Assembly: GCA_047973025.1 (NCBI GenBank)
Contig: JBKEBE010000012.1
Span: 1 to 64,000, forward strand
Length of the DNA stretch: 64,000 bases
Source: UPXZ01 sp047973025
Lineage (GTDB): Bacteria; Bacteroidota; Bacteroidia; Bacteroidales; Paludibacteraceae
Direction of reading: 5' to 3'
Shown here: in pieces, positions 36,012-45,208 of the stretch
Layout of the letters: each line of letters opens with the position of its first letter
How positions within the stretch are numbered: the first letter of the stretch is position 1
Notes under the pieces: generated by a model
Seen by the model: the letters and a program-made list of their open reading frames with translations, nothing else
What the model was told of the DNA's origin: nothing
Databases searched by the model: none
Made by a program: the position numbers and the translations under genes

Positions 36012-37115
36012 ATGAAAAAGCTTCGAATTATTTTACTTGTCTTGTCCCTTTCTTTTTTGTCATCGGCACAAGAGCTGAAATGGGATACCGGGTTGGATTT
36101 CTTTTTTGACAATACCGAGTTTTCAAGGTCTCGTCTCGCTATTGACCAAACCATGACAGGTGTCCGGCTCTCGCAAGAAATAGGTTGGATGTTTGATGAA
36201 AACCACTCCATTCTTGGCGGTATAAGCGCGCAGAGAAGCCTTGCCACAAGTGATTTTACGGATAAAATCGACCTGATGGCTTACTACCAACTGAAGGATG
36301 AGAATACACTATTCAAAGCCGGTGCTTTCAAACGAAGCAACCTGCTGGACGACTATTCCAATTTCTTTTTTCAAGATTCGATTGGATATTACAAGCAAAC
36401 GATTGAAGGTCTATATCTTAGGAAAGGAGACGACAGGCAGTTTTTCAAACTATGGTTGGACTGGACCGGTTTGCAAAGTGAAACGGAGCGCGAAAGTTTT
36501 TTTATCGGTGCTTCGGCTTACAAAGAATTTGGCAAGCTATTCTTTGCTGATTTTCAGTCGTATATGTATCATTTTGCGACAACTCGCCCGAACCCGAATC
36601 ATCTTAGCGTTTCCGACAATCTTTTGGGACAGCTCTCCGTAGGTGTAGATTATTCCAATAAGCGCGGATTGAACAAACTGAAATTGTCAGCGGGCGTATT
36701 AGCCGGTTATGAACGAGATAGGCATTTTATGGATGATTTCAAAACGCCAATTGGCCTGGTAATTCGCGCCGATGCCGAATACCGTAGATTTGGGATTGAA
36801 AATCTGTTTTACTACGGACAAAAAAGAATGACGCTCTACGAACAGTACGGCAACCAACTTTACTGGGCAACCCCTTTTTTACGTTCGTCCGACTATCTTC
36901 AGAATAAACTGTATTGGAACGCCATTGATACCAAGCACGTGAAAGGACAACTTTCAATGAAAACCCACGTTTCGGAAGGTTCGGTCTATTTTGAACAAGT
37001 ATTTACGCTGAACGCGTCCATTAACAACGACAGACCAAAAGTAACCCGTCAACCCAATATTTGGGAACGTCTCTTCCCAAGAAGAAGTCAGTCTAAGGAT
37101 GATATAATGATGTAA
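36012..37115 (+). CDS. Exported protein of unknown function, probable beta-barrel
   Basis: 367 aa from the ATG at 36012, which opens a signal peptide (MKKLRIILLVLSLSFLSSA). An in-frame upstream start would precede it by 13 residues and is rejected. The body is full of alternating strands with Tyr, Phe and Trp (for example WDTGLDFFFDNTEF, HSILGGISAQRSL, LSVGVDYSNKRGLNKLKLSAG), suggesting an outer-membrane barrel. The last 25 residues are basic and polar (WERLFPRRSQSKDD), so it does not end in the usual aromatic residue. No family is recognised. It lies close behind the ZIP gene. Confidence 0.6.
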   Translation: MKKLRIILLVLSLSFLSSAQELKWDTGLDFFFDNTEFSRSRLAIDQTMTGVRLSQEIGWMFDENHSILGGISAQRSLATSDFTDKIDLMAYYQLKDENTLFKAGAFKRSNLLDDYSNFFFQDSIGYYKQTIEGLYLRKGDDRQFFKLWLDWTGLQSETERESFFIGASAYKEFGKLFFADFQSYMYHFATTRPNPNHLSVSDNLLGQLSVGVDYSNKRGLNKLKLSAGVLAGYERDRHFMDDFKTPIGLVIRADAEYRRFGIENLFYYGQKRMTLYEQYGNQLYWATPFLRSSDYLQNKLYWNAIDTKHVKGQLSMKTHVSEGSVYFEQVFTLNASINNDRPKVTRQPNIWERLFPRRSQSKDDIMM

Positions 37116-37157
37116 GATTAGCCCGAAGAAGGTTGATTTTATTCGTGATTGAAAAGT

Positions 37158-37189
37158 GTATAGAGACACTTTCTCAACTGTCTCTATAC
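37158..37189 (-). terminator. Hairpin after tdh
   Basis: GTATAGAGACA (37158-37168) and TGTCTCTATAC (37179-37189) form a perfect 11-bp stem. The T tract on the minus strand is weak (ACTTTTC). It lies between convergent genes and may serve both. Confidence 0.45.
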
Positions 37190-37197
37190 CGTGTACG

Positions 37198-38223
37198 TTA
37201 TTCCCAATTCAAAATTACTTTTCCACATTGACCACTTTCCATAACGTCAAATCCTTTTTGGAACTCGTCTATACCGAAATGGTGAGTAATGACGGGCGAT
37301 AGATCGAATCCGCTGATAAGCATCTGTTCCATCTGATACCAGGTCTCCCACATTTCTCTTCCGTAAATACCTTTCAGGGTCAGTGCTTTAAAGATTATTT
37401 TGTTCCAATCCACCGTGGTGTTATTCGGTAATATGCCGAGCAGAGATACTTTTGAGCCGTTGTACATGTTTTCGATCATATCCCTGAAAGCCGATGGAGC
37501 TCCGGACATTTCCAGCCCGACATCAAATCCTCTCATGTGGAGTTTTTTCATGGCATCGGGTATCGTTTCGCCTTTCGATGGATTGACCGTTAAAGTTGCC
37601 CCCATTTTTTTTGCGATCTCAAGCCGGTAATCGCTAAAATCACTTACTACGATAAATCTCGCACCGGCAAAACGACAAATTCCGGTAGCCATGGTGCCGA
37701 TGAGACCGGCTCCTGTTATCAACACATCCTCTCCAAGTAATGGGAATGAAAGTGCCGTATGGGTTGCGTTCCCAAACGGATCCATGATGGAAGCCATATC
37801 ATCGGTAATTCGCGGATCCAGATGAACGACATTTTCTTCGGGGAGTGACAAAAATTCCGCAAATGCGCCGTCTCGGTTTACGCCGACTCCGATTGAGTTT
37901 TCGCAAACGTGGAGTTTCCCGCGGCGGCAGTTCCGGCAATGTCCGCAAGCGATGTGTCCTTCGCCTGTTACACGATCTCCGATTTTTACATTCTTTACTC
38001 CGGGACCTTTATCCACTACTACTCCGACATATTCATGTCCAATCGTCATGGGTGTTTTGATCGTGTTTTGCGCCCAATCGTCCCATTTGTAGATATGCAA
38101 ATCTGTACCACAAATGGATGTCTTTTTTATTTTAATGAGAACGTCATTAATGCCGATTTCCGGAACCGGTACATTTTCCATCCAGATACCTTTTTCGGGA
38201 GAAGATTTTACTAATGCTTTCAT
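37198..38223 (-). CDS. tdh: L-threonine 3-dehydrogenase
   Basis: Zinc-dependent medium-chain dehydrogenase oxidising threonine with NAD+ to 2-amino-3-ketobutyrate. The 341-aa length matches Tdh. Catalytic zinc ligands are C38 (SICGTDLH) and H63/E64 (GHEY). Structural zinc ligands are C93, C96, C99 and C107. The NAD-binding loop is GAGLIG (171-176). The motif TDLHIYKWDDWAQ is typical of Tdh. The usual partner Kbl (2-amino-3-ketobutyrate CoA ligase) is not adjacent; the related alpha-oxoamine synthase at 55941-57128 is better read as serine palmitoyltransferase. Confidence 0.95.
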   Translation of the reverse strand: MKALVKSSPEKGIWMENVPVPEIGINDVLIKIKKTSICGTDLHIYKWDDWAQNTIKTPMTIGHEYVGVVVDKGPGVKNVKIGDRVTGEGHIACGHCRNCRRGKLHVCENSIGVGVNRDGAFAEFLSLPEENVVHLDPRITDDMASIMDPFGNATHTALSFPLLGEDVLITGAGLIGTMATGICRFAGARFIVVSDFSDYRLEIAKKMGATLTVNPSKGETIPDAMKKLHMRGFDVGLEMSGAPSAFRDMIENMYNGSKVSLLGILPNNTTVDWNKIIFKALTLKGIYGREMWETWYQMEQMLISGFDLSPVITHHFGIDEFQKGFDVMESGQCGKVILNWE

Positions 38224-38452
38224 GTGTTTATTTTTTATTTTTTATCATTAAGGACACATGGAACACGCCATTAATCATCCCCTTATGTGTCAAGGTTATT
38301 TTTACATGGCTGTTTCATGTGTTTATAATTTATTTTATAGAACTATTGACATATAGAATATGCTATTAATTACGGCTTACTGATAAATAGAGAGAAGTCG
38401 TGTGTCAGTATTGGTTTCATAAGACCGTCTGAAATTTTTAGAAATTATAGAA

Positions 38453-39859
38453 TTATACAAACCATTCATCGGGAAAGTTTATTAAATAAATCTGTTCGGT
38501 TGAACGAGTAAGAGCGGTATATAGCCAGCGAAAATATTCAATATTTATCTGATCGTCAGGTATATATCCGTGATCTATGAATACTCTTTTCCATTGTCCC
38601 CCTTGCGCTTTGTGACAGGTTACGGCATAGGCAAATTTAACTTGAAGCGCGTTGAAATATTCATTTTCAAGTACTTTGCGTACCAATTTGCTTCGGACAG
38701 TAACTTCGGGATAATCTTCAGCAACGGATGCAAACAGTTTGTTTGTCAATAGATTGGTTTGTGTCGGATTCTCTGATGTCAAACTGTCTAACCATATTTT
38801 GGCATCGATTTCCCACCCGTAATCTAATGAACGAAGCGTCAAGTCCGCAAATCGGAATCCGTACATCTCGTGGTATTTGCGTATGCGGACGACTTCCAGC
38901 ACTTCCCCGTTGGCGATGAAGTCAATTTCAGTATACGGTTTATTCCAGAAATAGTTATTTCGGGTAACCATCAGCAAATCTCCGTTTGACAACTCTTCCT
39001 CCAGCATCATTACGCCGGATCGGATGCCGTTATTGTATAGATTGGCTCGTTTATTTGACCGGGTAACCACTATAGTGTCTTCCACACCTACCGCACTATA
39101 CGATTGTTGTACAGTATCTACCAATTCTGCTCCCTTGAGCCGTGTGATATCCGAGAAGTTTTTTAGTCGAAATTTCGGGTGTTCGGTAGTAGTCCGTTCT
39201 GCCAAATGCATCCGAAGATTCGTTGCATGGTATAATATCCCGCTTTTCAATGCCTGACGTAGTACGTGAGTAAGGGTAAATTCTGTTACATTCAATCCTG
39301 AACTTTTCAAGACGGATATTTCCAAAGCCGGACTTTGGGTTTGCTCGACCGGTGGTAGCTGCGCCGTATCGCCGAGAAAGAACAAACTGCATCCTTCGCC
39401 GGAGTAAACGTACTTAATCAAATCTTCCAGTAGATGTCCACTCCCGAATGATGCTTCGCTACTCACGTTCGATATCATTGAAGCCTCATCGACAATAAAA
39501 AACGTGTTTTTGTGAAGATTGTCCGAAAGTTGAAATCGAAAATCTGCCATGGACTTTTGACGGTAGATTTTCTTGTGAATCGTAAATGCCGAAAAACCCG
39601 AGTACCCCGACAGTACTTTGGCGGCTCTTCCGGTCGGAGCCAATAGTACGGTCTTTTGTTTCAAAGCATTTAACGCTCGTACCAAAGCACTCACGATAGT
39701 CGTTTTCCCGGTCCCGGCATACCCTTTCAGCAGGAAACATTTTCCTCTTTCTGAGGATATGATAAATTCGCCAAGTAGTTCAATCAGAACCGATTGTTCG
39801 TCGGTAGGTTTGAAAGAAAATTCCTGCCTAATCTGTGTGCTGATAAAACTGCTTAACAT
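38453..39859 (-). CDS. RecD-like ATP-dependent helicase
   Basis: 468 aa from the ATG at 39859. The -7 element immediately upstream excludes longer starts reaching to 40003. SF1B helicase of the RecD/PIF1 type: Walker A GYAGTGKT (46-53), APTGRAAKVLS (motif Ia), Walker B FFIVDEASM, motif III FLGDTAQLPPVEQ, and the C-terminal UvrD_C_2 block FAYAVTCHKAQGGQWKRVFIDHG with ALTRSTEQIYL. There is no nuclease domain. Bacteroidetes often carry such a stand-alone helicase, sometimes labelled ATP-dependent endonuclease. Confidence 0.88.
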   Translation of the reverse strand: MLSSFISTQIRQEFSFKPTDEQSVLIELLGEFIISSERGKCFLLKGYAGTGKTTIVSALVRALNALKQKTVLLAPTGRAAKVLSGYSGFSAFTIHKKIYRQKSMADFRFQLSDNLHKNTFFIVDEASMISNVSSEASFGSGHLLEDLIKYVYSGEGCSLFFLGDTAQLPPVEQTQSPALEISVLKSSGLNVTEFTLTHVLRQALKSGILYHATNLRMHLAERTTTEHPKFRLKNFSDITRLKGAELVDTVQQSYSAVGVEDTIVVTRSNKRANLYNNGIRSGVMMLEEELSNGDLLMVTRNNYFWNKPYTEIDFIANGEVLEVVRIRKYHEMYGFRFADLTLRSLDYGWEIDAKIWLDSLTSENPTQTNLLTNKLFASVAEDYPEVTVRSKLVRKVLENEYFNALQVKFAYAVTCHKAQGGQWKRVFIDHGYIPDDQINIEYFRWLYTALTRSTEQIYLINFPDEWFV

Positions 39860-39863
39860 GGTG

Positions 39864-39871
39864 CAAAGGTA
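39864..39871 (-). promoter_or_regulatory. -7 element touching the RecD-like start
   Basis: Reads TACCTTTG on the minus strand, four bases before the ATG at 39859. Transcription would start at or next to the ATG, suggesting a leaderless mRNA. Confidence 0.5.
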
Positions 39872-40169
39872 GAGAATATTTTTTGTATTTTTAATTGCGA
39901 TACGGTAATCCTTATTCAAAAAAACATCCAATTTTTTTCTATCATTTGATTGAAACCATACTCCGTTTTTCGATAAAAAGTGCCATGTCTTGTGTAAAAT
40001 CAATGAACTTTATACCTGTTTAATGTGTTGTAAATAAATTGATTGTGAGTCTATGTGTTCGAATATAACGCGCAAGAGTCAGGTTTTCTAAAATAGAATT
40101 GTCCGATAAGAAAAAAAGTTTTATCTTAGTGAATTGTTTAACGAAAATATAAAACACTTAAAATCAGAT

Positions 40170-41246
40170 ATGAATCAAAACAATTATTGTGTAATTATGG
40201 CCGGTGGGCTTGGATCTCGTTTTTGGCCCTTTAGTCGAAACGACAGACCCAAACAATTTTTGGATTTTTTCGGAACCGGACGTTCTTTGCTGCAGATGAC
40301 ATTTGACCGTTTCAAAGCAGTCGTTCCCGAAGAAAATATTTTAATTGTATCGAATATCATCTATCGCGATTTAATTTTAGAACAATTGCCGACAATTACT
40401 CCGGAACAAGTTTTGCTCGAACCGGCTCGAAGGAATACCGCTCCTTGTATCGCTTATGCCATGAGTCGTATCAAAGCAAAAACGAAGCAAGCCAACATAA
40501 TCGTTGCTCCGTCCGACCATTTAATTTTGAAAGAAGGTCATTTCTTAGATACAATTAAAGTCGGTTTGGATTTTGTACAAAAGAATAACAGTCTTCTCAC
40601 TTTAGGGATTAAACCGAGCAGACCGGAAACAGGCTACGGTTACATTCAGGTTTCAGAGGGGAGTAACGATTTGCGCGAAGTAAAAACATTTACCGAGAAA
40701 CCCAACGAAGAATTGGCAAAAGTCTTTTTTGAAACCGGCGAATTTTTTTGGAATTCGGGGATATTCCTTTGGAATCTTCAAACGATAGATACCGCTTTCA
40801 ATGTATATCTTCCGGAAGTCGCTACAAAATTTAGTGCCGGAAAAGGTCTATATGGTACGACAAAAGAACAGGATTTTATCGACGAGATGTATCTCTCGTG
40901 TCCCAGTATCTCTATTGACTACGGTATCATGGAAAAAGCGGAAAGCGTTTACGTACTTTGCGCCGACTTCGGATGGTCCGATTTAGGTACTTGGGGCTCA
41001 TTGCACGAGCTGTCCGATAAAGACGAGAACCGAAATGTTACGCTCAAGGCGGAAACCATGTTTTACGAAAGTGAGGATAACATTGTTGCCTTGCCTAAAG
41101 GAAAGTTAGCCGTCATTCAGGACTTAAAAGGATACATTGTTGCCGAGTCGGACAATGTACTACTTGTTTGCAAACTTTCGGCCGAACAGCGCATACGCCA
41201 ATTTGTCAACGATACCAATTTTAAATATGATGGAAAATATAGTTAG
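40170..41246 (+). CDS. manC: Mannose-1-phosphate guanylyltransferase
   Basis: Makes GDP-mannose from mannose-1-phosphate and GTP. 358 aa from the ATG at 40170; the upstream TTG at 40134 is less likely. The nucleotidyltransferase signature GGLGSRFWPFSRNDRPKQF lies at about 12-30. ARRNTAPCIAYA, VAPSDHLI and FTEKPNEELA follow, with FFWNSGIFLW in the sugar site. It is the short form without the C-terminal isomerase domain of bifunctional ManC/AlgA, consistent with a separate manA (15839-16810). The product could feed polysaccharide synthesis tied to the Wzc-like kinase at the right edge. Confidence 0.92.
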   Translation: MNQNNYCVIMAGGLGSRFWPFSRNDRPKQFLDFFGTGRSLLQMTFDRFKAVVPEENILIVSNIIYRDLILEQLPTITPEQVLLEPARRNTAPCIAYAMSRIKAKTKQANIIVAPSDHLILKEGHFLDTIKVGLDFVQKNNSLLTLGIKPSRPETGYGYIQVSEGSNDLREVKTFTEKPNEELAKVFFETGEFFWNSGIFLWNLQTIDTAFNVYLPEVATKFSAGKGLYGTTKEQDFIDEMYLSCPSISIDYGIMEKAESVYVLCADFGWSDLGTWGSLHELSDKDENRNVTLKAETMFYESEDNIVALPKGKLAVIQDLKGYIVAESDNVLLVCKLSAEQRIRQFVNDTNFKYDGKYS

Positions 41247-41337
41247 TCTCTTCATCACTCGCAAGAAGATTCTACGGATTTATCAATAAAACGATTGTTC
41301 AAATCCTAATTATCCTATAAAATTCCATTCGATATTC

Positions 41338-43176
41338 ATGTCCGATATTATTAATTTACTACCCGACTCGGTAGCCAACCAGATTGCCGCCGGCGAGGTC
41401 ATACAGCGTCCTGCATCCGTTGTTAAAGAGTTAGTCGAAAATGCCATAGATGCGGGTGCTTCCAATATCCGGGTGGTTGTCAAAGATGGTGGCAATACGC
41501 TCATTCAAGTAATTGACGACGGAAAAGGTATGAGCGAGACGGATGCCCGCATGTCATTCGAACGGCACGCCACGTCTAAAATCAAAGATGCTTCTGATTT
41601 ATTTTCGCTTCGCACCATGGGTTTCCGAGGGGAAGCACTGGCTTCCATTGCCGCAGTGGCGCAAGTAGAGATGCGAACACGCAGGGAAGAAGATTTGCTC
41701 GGTACATGTATCGAGATAGCCGGTACGCGTGTTTTCAAGCAGGAGTCCGTTCAATGCGATACCGGAACGAATATCGCCGTAAAAAGCCTTTTCTTTAACG
41801 TCCCTGCCCGCAGAAGGTTTCTGAAATCGCAATCCACCGAAATGATGCACATTCGTAATGAATTTTACCGTATCGTGCTGGTGCATCCCGATATTAATTT
41901 CTCTCTCTTTGATGGCATTACCGAGCTTTTGGAGCTACCGGCAACCAACTTGAAAGGACGTATCGAACACGTTTTTGATTTGGCGCGCAAGAAAATGGAT
42001 CAACAGTTGCTATCAATTTCTGCAGATACCGGACTCTTGCAAATCAAAGGCTTCGTAGGGAGACCGGAATACGCTCAAAAATCGGCAAACCAGTATTTTT
42101 TCATAAACGGTCGGTACATGCGGCATCCGTATTTTCACAAAGCGGTACTGGTAGCTTACGACAGGTTGATAAAGCCGGGTGAAAATCCAAGCTATTTTAT
42201 TTGTTTTGAGACCGACCCGAAAAGTATTGACGTGAATGTACATCCGTCTAAAACGGAAATAAAATTTGAGAACGAGAAGGCGATTTGGTCTATCGTACTG
42301 GCTACCGTAAAAGAAGCGTTGGGCAAATTCCAAATAGCGCCTTCAATCGATTTTGATTTGGATGGACAGCCGGATATTCCGGTGTTGGACTCGCGTACGG
42401 CAATTGTTCCGCCAAAGACGAATTTCAATCCCAATTATAATCCATTTGGTTCTTCGGGTACTTCGAGCAAGCGTCCGGCTGTGGATTGGGAGAAACTTTA
42501 CGGCGATTTTGATAAAAATAAAAACCGAGTAAAGCCAACGGATGGATTTCCTGCAAGTGTAAATTTTGACGTCCAACCGGAAGCAGAACAGACCGATATG
42601 GAGCTTTCGGTATCTTCGTCTGAGTTCTTTCAGTACAAATCAGGCTATATCTGCACGGGAGTGAAGTCCGGGTTGATGTTGATTGACCAGCATCGGGCGC
42701 ATTTCAGGGTGCTATACGATCGGTTTATACATCAAATAAGTAACAAACAAGGGATGTCGCAACAAGTGTTGTTCCCTGAAATTTTAGAATTGGACTCAGA
42801 CGCGACAGAAATGTTGAACTCAGTTTTAGAAGAATTGCGTTTCGCAGGATTTGATATTGAACCGTTTGGCAAAAATGCTTTTTCCGTCAACGGAGTACCT
42901 TCCGAACTCGAAGCGGGTTCTTCCATTCCGTTACTCAAAGAATTGGCAACAGAAATTCTTCATTCGGAAGTTAATGTTAAAGAAACTGTCCATACGGAAA
43001 TCGCGCGATTGTTAGCTCGTCGTTCCGCTATCAAAAACGGACAAACGCTTTCTCAACATGAGATGAATCAACTTTTCGAAGATTTGTTTCGTTGTGAAAA
43101 CCATCTGTATTCACCTGATGGAAAGATAATCATGGTTGTTGTTCAAAATGATGAGATCGAGAAAAAGTTTAGATAA
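41338..43176 (+). CDS. mutL: DNA mismatch repair protein MutL
   Basis: 612-aa matchmaker of mismatch repair. The N-terminal GHKL ATPase has ELVENAIDAGAS, DDGKGM and GFRGEALASIA, in the usual order within 1-110, and the transducer domain runs to about 335. A low-complexity linker (about 340-420) precedes the dimerisation domain. At D450 the sequence is DQHRAHFRVLYDRF. The metal-binding endonuclease motif DQHA(X)2E(X)4E of nicking MutL proteins is not intact: the two Glu positions are not Glu. No mutS or mutH lies in the window. It ends 4 bp from a convergent gene. Confidence 0.95.
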   Translation: MSDIINLLPDSVANQIAAGEVIQRPASVVKELVENAIDAGASNIRVVVKDGGNTLIQVIDDGKGMSETDARMSFERHATSKIKDASDLFSLRTMGFRGEALASIAAVAQVEMRTRREEDLLGTCIEIAGTRVFKQESVQCDTGTNIAVKSLFFNVPARRRFLKSQSTEMMHIRNEFYRIVLVHPDINFSLFDGITELLELPATNLKGRIEHVFDLARKKMDQQLLSISADTGLLQIKGFVGRPEYAQKSANQYFFINGRYMRHPYFHKAVLVAYDRLIKPGENPSYFICFETDPKSIDVNVHPSKTEIKFENEKAIWSIVLATVKEALGKFQIAPSIDFDLDGQPDIPVLDSRTAIVPPKTNFNPNYNPFGSSGTSSKRPAVDWEKLYGDFDKNKNRVKPTDGFPASVNFDVQPEAEQTDMELSVSSSEFFQYKSGYICTGVKSGLMLIDQHRAHFRVLYDRFIHQISNKQGMSQQVLFPEILELDSDATEMLNSVLEELRFAGFDIEPFGKNAFSVNGVPSELEAGSSIPLLKELATEILHSEVNVKETVHTEIARLLARRSAIKNGQTLSQHEMNQLFEDLFRCENHLYSPDGKIIMVVVQNDEIEKKFR

Positions 43177-43180
43177 CTTT

Positions 43181-43873
43181 CTAAAAATCACATTTTAATC
43201 CCCACTTAAGTAGGCGAAGATTCGAAAAACTTTGTTTTAGTTCCGGTTTATAAAGTTTGGAACTGTATTCTTGGAATCCACCTACTATCCACCAATTTGG
43301 CGCAAATCGATACCTGAGTTGAAGCTGAATAGCAAATTGTGCTTTATTGAAATTGGAGGAAGCACCTGATCCACCCGTACTTGCAACAATAAATCCCGGT
43401 AAAACTCCCAGACCTACCGAAAGATTTTCTTTCAAGAAATAGTATGAAATGGATAAGGGTATAGACAATTGGAATAAGTTATGATTATCAGTAGTTGCTG
43501 TAATTTGGGGTATTACTTCGTCCATTTCGTTTGTTGTGGCTGAAACGTAGTAAAGCAAAGTTTCAGTTATAATTTCTTGACGGAAATTCACGTTATCGAA
43601 TGCTAATCCGGCATCAAGACTGATGTTTTGTTCCGGAAAAACATATTGAATTCCGGCTGCTATTCCACCACCTAATTTATTGGAGTATTTTGCTCCATAC
43701 TCTCCCCTCAGGAATTTTTGGTAACTCGGACGATCCGATGCCAGCTCCGTAATTTGAGTTACACGATTTCTCGTAATTAACGACGCGTTTGGGGAAGCTT
43801 CCACAAAGAATTTAAGTTGTGCCGGAAGGTGCATTGAAAATGCGAGCAGGATGAATAAAAGTGTTTTTTTCAT
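43181..43873 (-). CDS. Outer-membrane beta-barrel protein (PorT-like)
   Basis: 230-aa exported protein with signal peptide (about 1-19, MKKTLLFILLAFSMHLPAQ). Barrel-type strands follow: GGGIAAGIQYVFPEQNISLDAG, LFQLSIPLSISYYFLKENLSVGLGVLPGF (split by turns) and AIQLQLRYRFAPNWWIVGGF. The final LLKWGLKCDF ends in Phe. Size and pattern match the PorT-family/outer membrane beta-barrel domain of Bacteroidetes. Role is unknown. It is convergent with mutL, with 4 bp between stops. Confidence 0.75.
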   Translation of the reverse strand: MKKTLLFILLAFSMHLPAQLKFFVEASPNASLITRNRVTQITELASDRPSYQKFLRGEYGAKYSNKLGGGIAAGIQYVFPEQNISLDAGLAFDNVNFRQEIITETLLYYVSATTNEMDEVIPQITATTDNHNLFQLSIPLSISYYFLKENLSVGLGVLPGFIVASTGGSGASSNFNKAQFAIQLQLRYRFAPNWWIVGGFQEYSSKLYKPELKQSFSNLRLLKWGLKCDF

Positions 43874-43971
43874 GGTGTAATAATTGATTTAGTCGCAGAT
43901 TATTGGACTCTTTTGTTGTACAGAATTACGACAACAACAATAATTCTCATAAAAAGCCGACAATAGGCTAA

Positions 43972-44002
43972 CAAAGATACATAAAAAGTCAAGCGTTACA
44001 AA
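43972..44002 (-). promoter_or_regulatory. Promoter for the 43181-43873 gene
   Basis: On the minus strand TTTG, a 19-bp spacer and TATCTTTG: both elements fit. The predicted leader is about 90 nt. Confidence 0.55.
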
Positions 44003-44084
44003 CCATTCGCATCTTAATCTCATGTACGAATAAAAAAAAATAAAAATAAATACATGGTTAAATAAAAACAATAAATATTAATGT

Positions 44085-44117
44085 TTGTTTGTTTGTTTAC
44101 GATAAAATTAATCAACA
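44085..44117 (+). repeat. Upstream box shared with 45480-45540
   Basis: A TTTG simple repeat is followed by TTTACGATAAAATTAATCAA, then CA. A near copy (TTTN repeat, then TTTACAGTAAGATTAATCAA) lies at 45480-45520. TTAATCAACA recurs upstream of the M6 protease at 60487-60496. Confidence 0.5.
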
Positions 44118-44147
44118 AAAATCAATAACAATTAAAAATTTTATCGT

Positions 44148-44393
44148 ATGAAAAACTTATTTTACACTTTAGCAGTTTTTAGCTTACTTTTTGTATCTTG
44201 CAGTAATGAAAACGAAGCTAAACGAGATTTGACTCAGGAAGAAAAGAATGAGATTATAGCAGTAGCTACAGAATTTGCAGATGTTCACAATGATTGTTTG
44301 AGCTATATCATGAATAAAATGAACACAGCAGGTAACAGTACAATGTCCAAAATAAGTGATCGTTGTAAGCAAGTTATAAACTCAATAGACTGA
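44148..44393 (+). CDS. Small lipoprotein, probably truncated by a frameshift
   Basis: 81 aa with a lipoprotein signal (FVSC, Cys18) and a helical acidic mature part (LTQEEKNEIIAVATEFADVHN). The stop at 44391 may not be the true end. Stepping one base back at about 44387, a frame runs to TGA at 44450-44452 and encodes KINDFIELKQLNESYLTLI, which looks like a natural continuation. A one-base deletion near 44387-44392 would explain this. No family is recognised. It is first of a run of three small genes ending at a terminator (45416-45443). Confidence 0.6.
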   Translation: MKNLFYTLAVFSLLFVSCSNENEAKRDLTQEEKNEIIAVATEFADVHNDCLSYIMNKMNTAGNSTMSKISDRCKQVINSID

Positions 44394-44517
44394 AAATCAA
44401 CGATTTTATAGAACTAAAACAACTAAATGAATCTTATCTGACATTAATTTGAGAACAATGGTCGGAATGTGCCGAAGAGACTTAAAATCGAAGTAGCCAA
44501 AACTAAAAATAAAAATT

Positions 44518-45187
44518 ATGAAAAAAGGTATTTCCATTGTAACTTTACTTACACTAACAGTATTTTTGTTTGTAAACTGTAATTCTTCTGTCGACAAAAG
44601 CAACGACTTAGGAAATGAAGCGGTTCAAGCGCAATTAGATCGTGAACAAGTCATTAAAGGCTTCAAGGAGGCAATATATCCATTTTAATGAAAACAAAAA
44701 AGAAATCAAAGCATCAAAAGCACCATCAGCTGTTAACCAAAACATACAAGAACAATATGCTGAAAATTTAAATCTCATAAACAGCAAAACAGGTCTAAAT
44801 CTCAATTATAAGACAACAGAGATTGATGTGTTTAATGGCAATTTAATAGATGGATTAAATGAAGTGTATATCTCTGACGAGCAGACTTTAAGGGATATTG
44901 AAAAAATAAAAGCGGATGGCAATTATGAGTTACTTTTAGAGGTGCAAGAAATTCTTAATGAATTATATTCTAATGAACCGATAAATACAAATAATGCGTA
45001 TTCAAATATTCCACAATTTAGAGGAAGAGGATGGTCTTATGCAGGATGCGGCTTAGCTGTTGCAAGTAATTTTGTAGCTACACTTGGGTTGGCTGCTTGT
45101 GCGACAGGAGTTGGGTGTCCATTGGCAATTGCAGGGAAGGTGCTTGCATATGGAGGTCTGATTGCTTGTATAGGCTCTCTTGCGTAG
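44518..45187 (+). pseudogene. Frameshifted lipoprotein with Gly/Ala/Cys-rich hydrophobic tail
   Basis: The ATG at 44518 opens a lipoprotein signal (FVNC, Cys21), but this frame stops at 44686-44688 after 56 aa (..FKEAIYPF). The next frame continues to 45187 with helical, protein-like sequence (KASKAPSAVNQNIQEQYAEN, EVYISDEQTLRDIEKIK). Removing one T from TTTT at 44683-44686 joins both into about 222 aa. The last ~50 residues (from GRGWSYAGCGLAV) are hydrophobic with four Cys, many Gly/Ala and GLAACATGVGCPLAIAGKV. This resembles Cys-containing hydrophobic bacteriocin-like peptides (halocin C8, SdpC) in composition only. A two-helix membrane protein follows 21 bp later. The indel may be real, programmed or an assembly error. 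Confidence 0.6.
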
Positions 45188-45208
45188 AATAATAAAAAAT
45201 CAAAAAAA

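Noticed and set aside
38253..38291. Inverted repeat GACACAT/ATGTGTC upstream of tdh
   Set aside because: Seven-bp arms 25 nt apart in AT-rich DNA; no T tract and no known operator match.
38453..40003. Longer 516-aa version of the RecD-like helicase
   Set aside because: The extra 48 N-terminal residues overlap the -7 element at 39864-39871 and do not resemble the family; the ATG at 39859 is preferred.
12354..41275. Word ACTCGCAAGAAGATT at about 12358 and 41260
   Set aside because: A single 15-bp match between two places in 64 kb is within chance expectation; the flanks differ.
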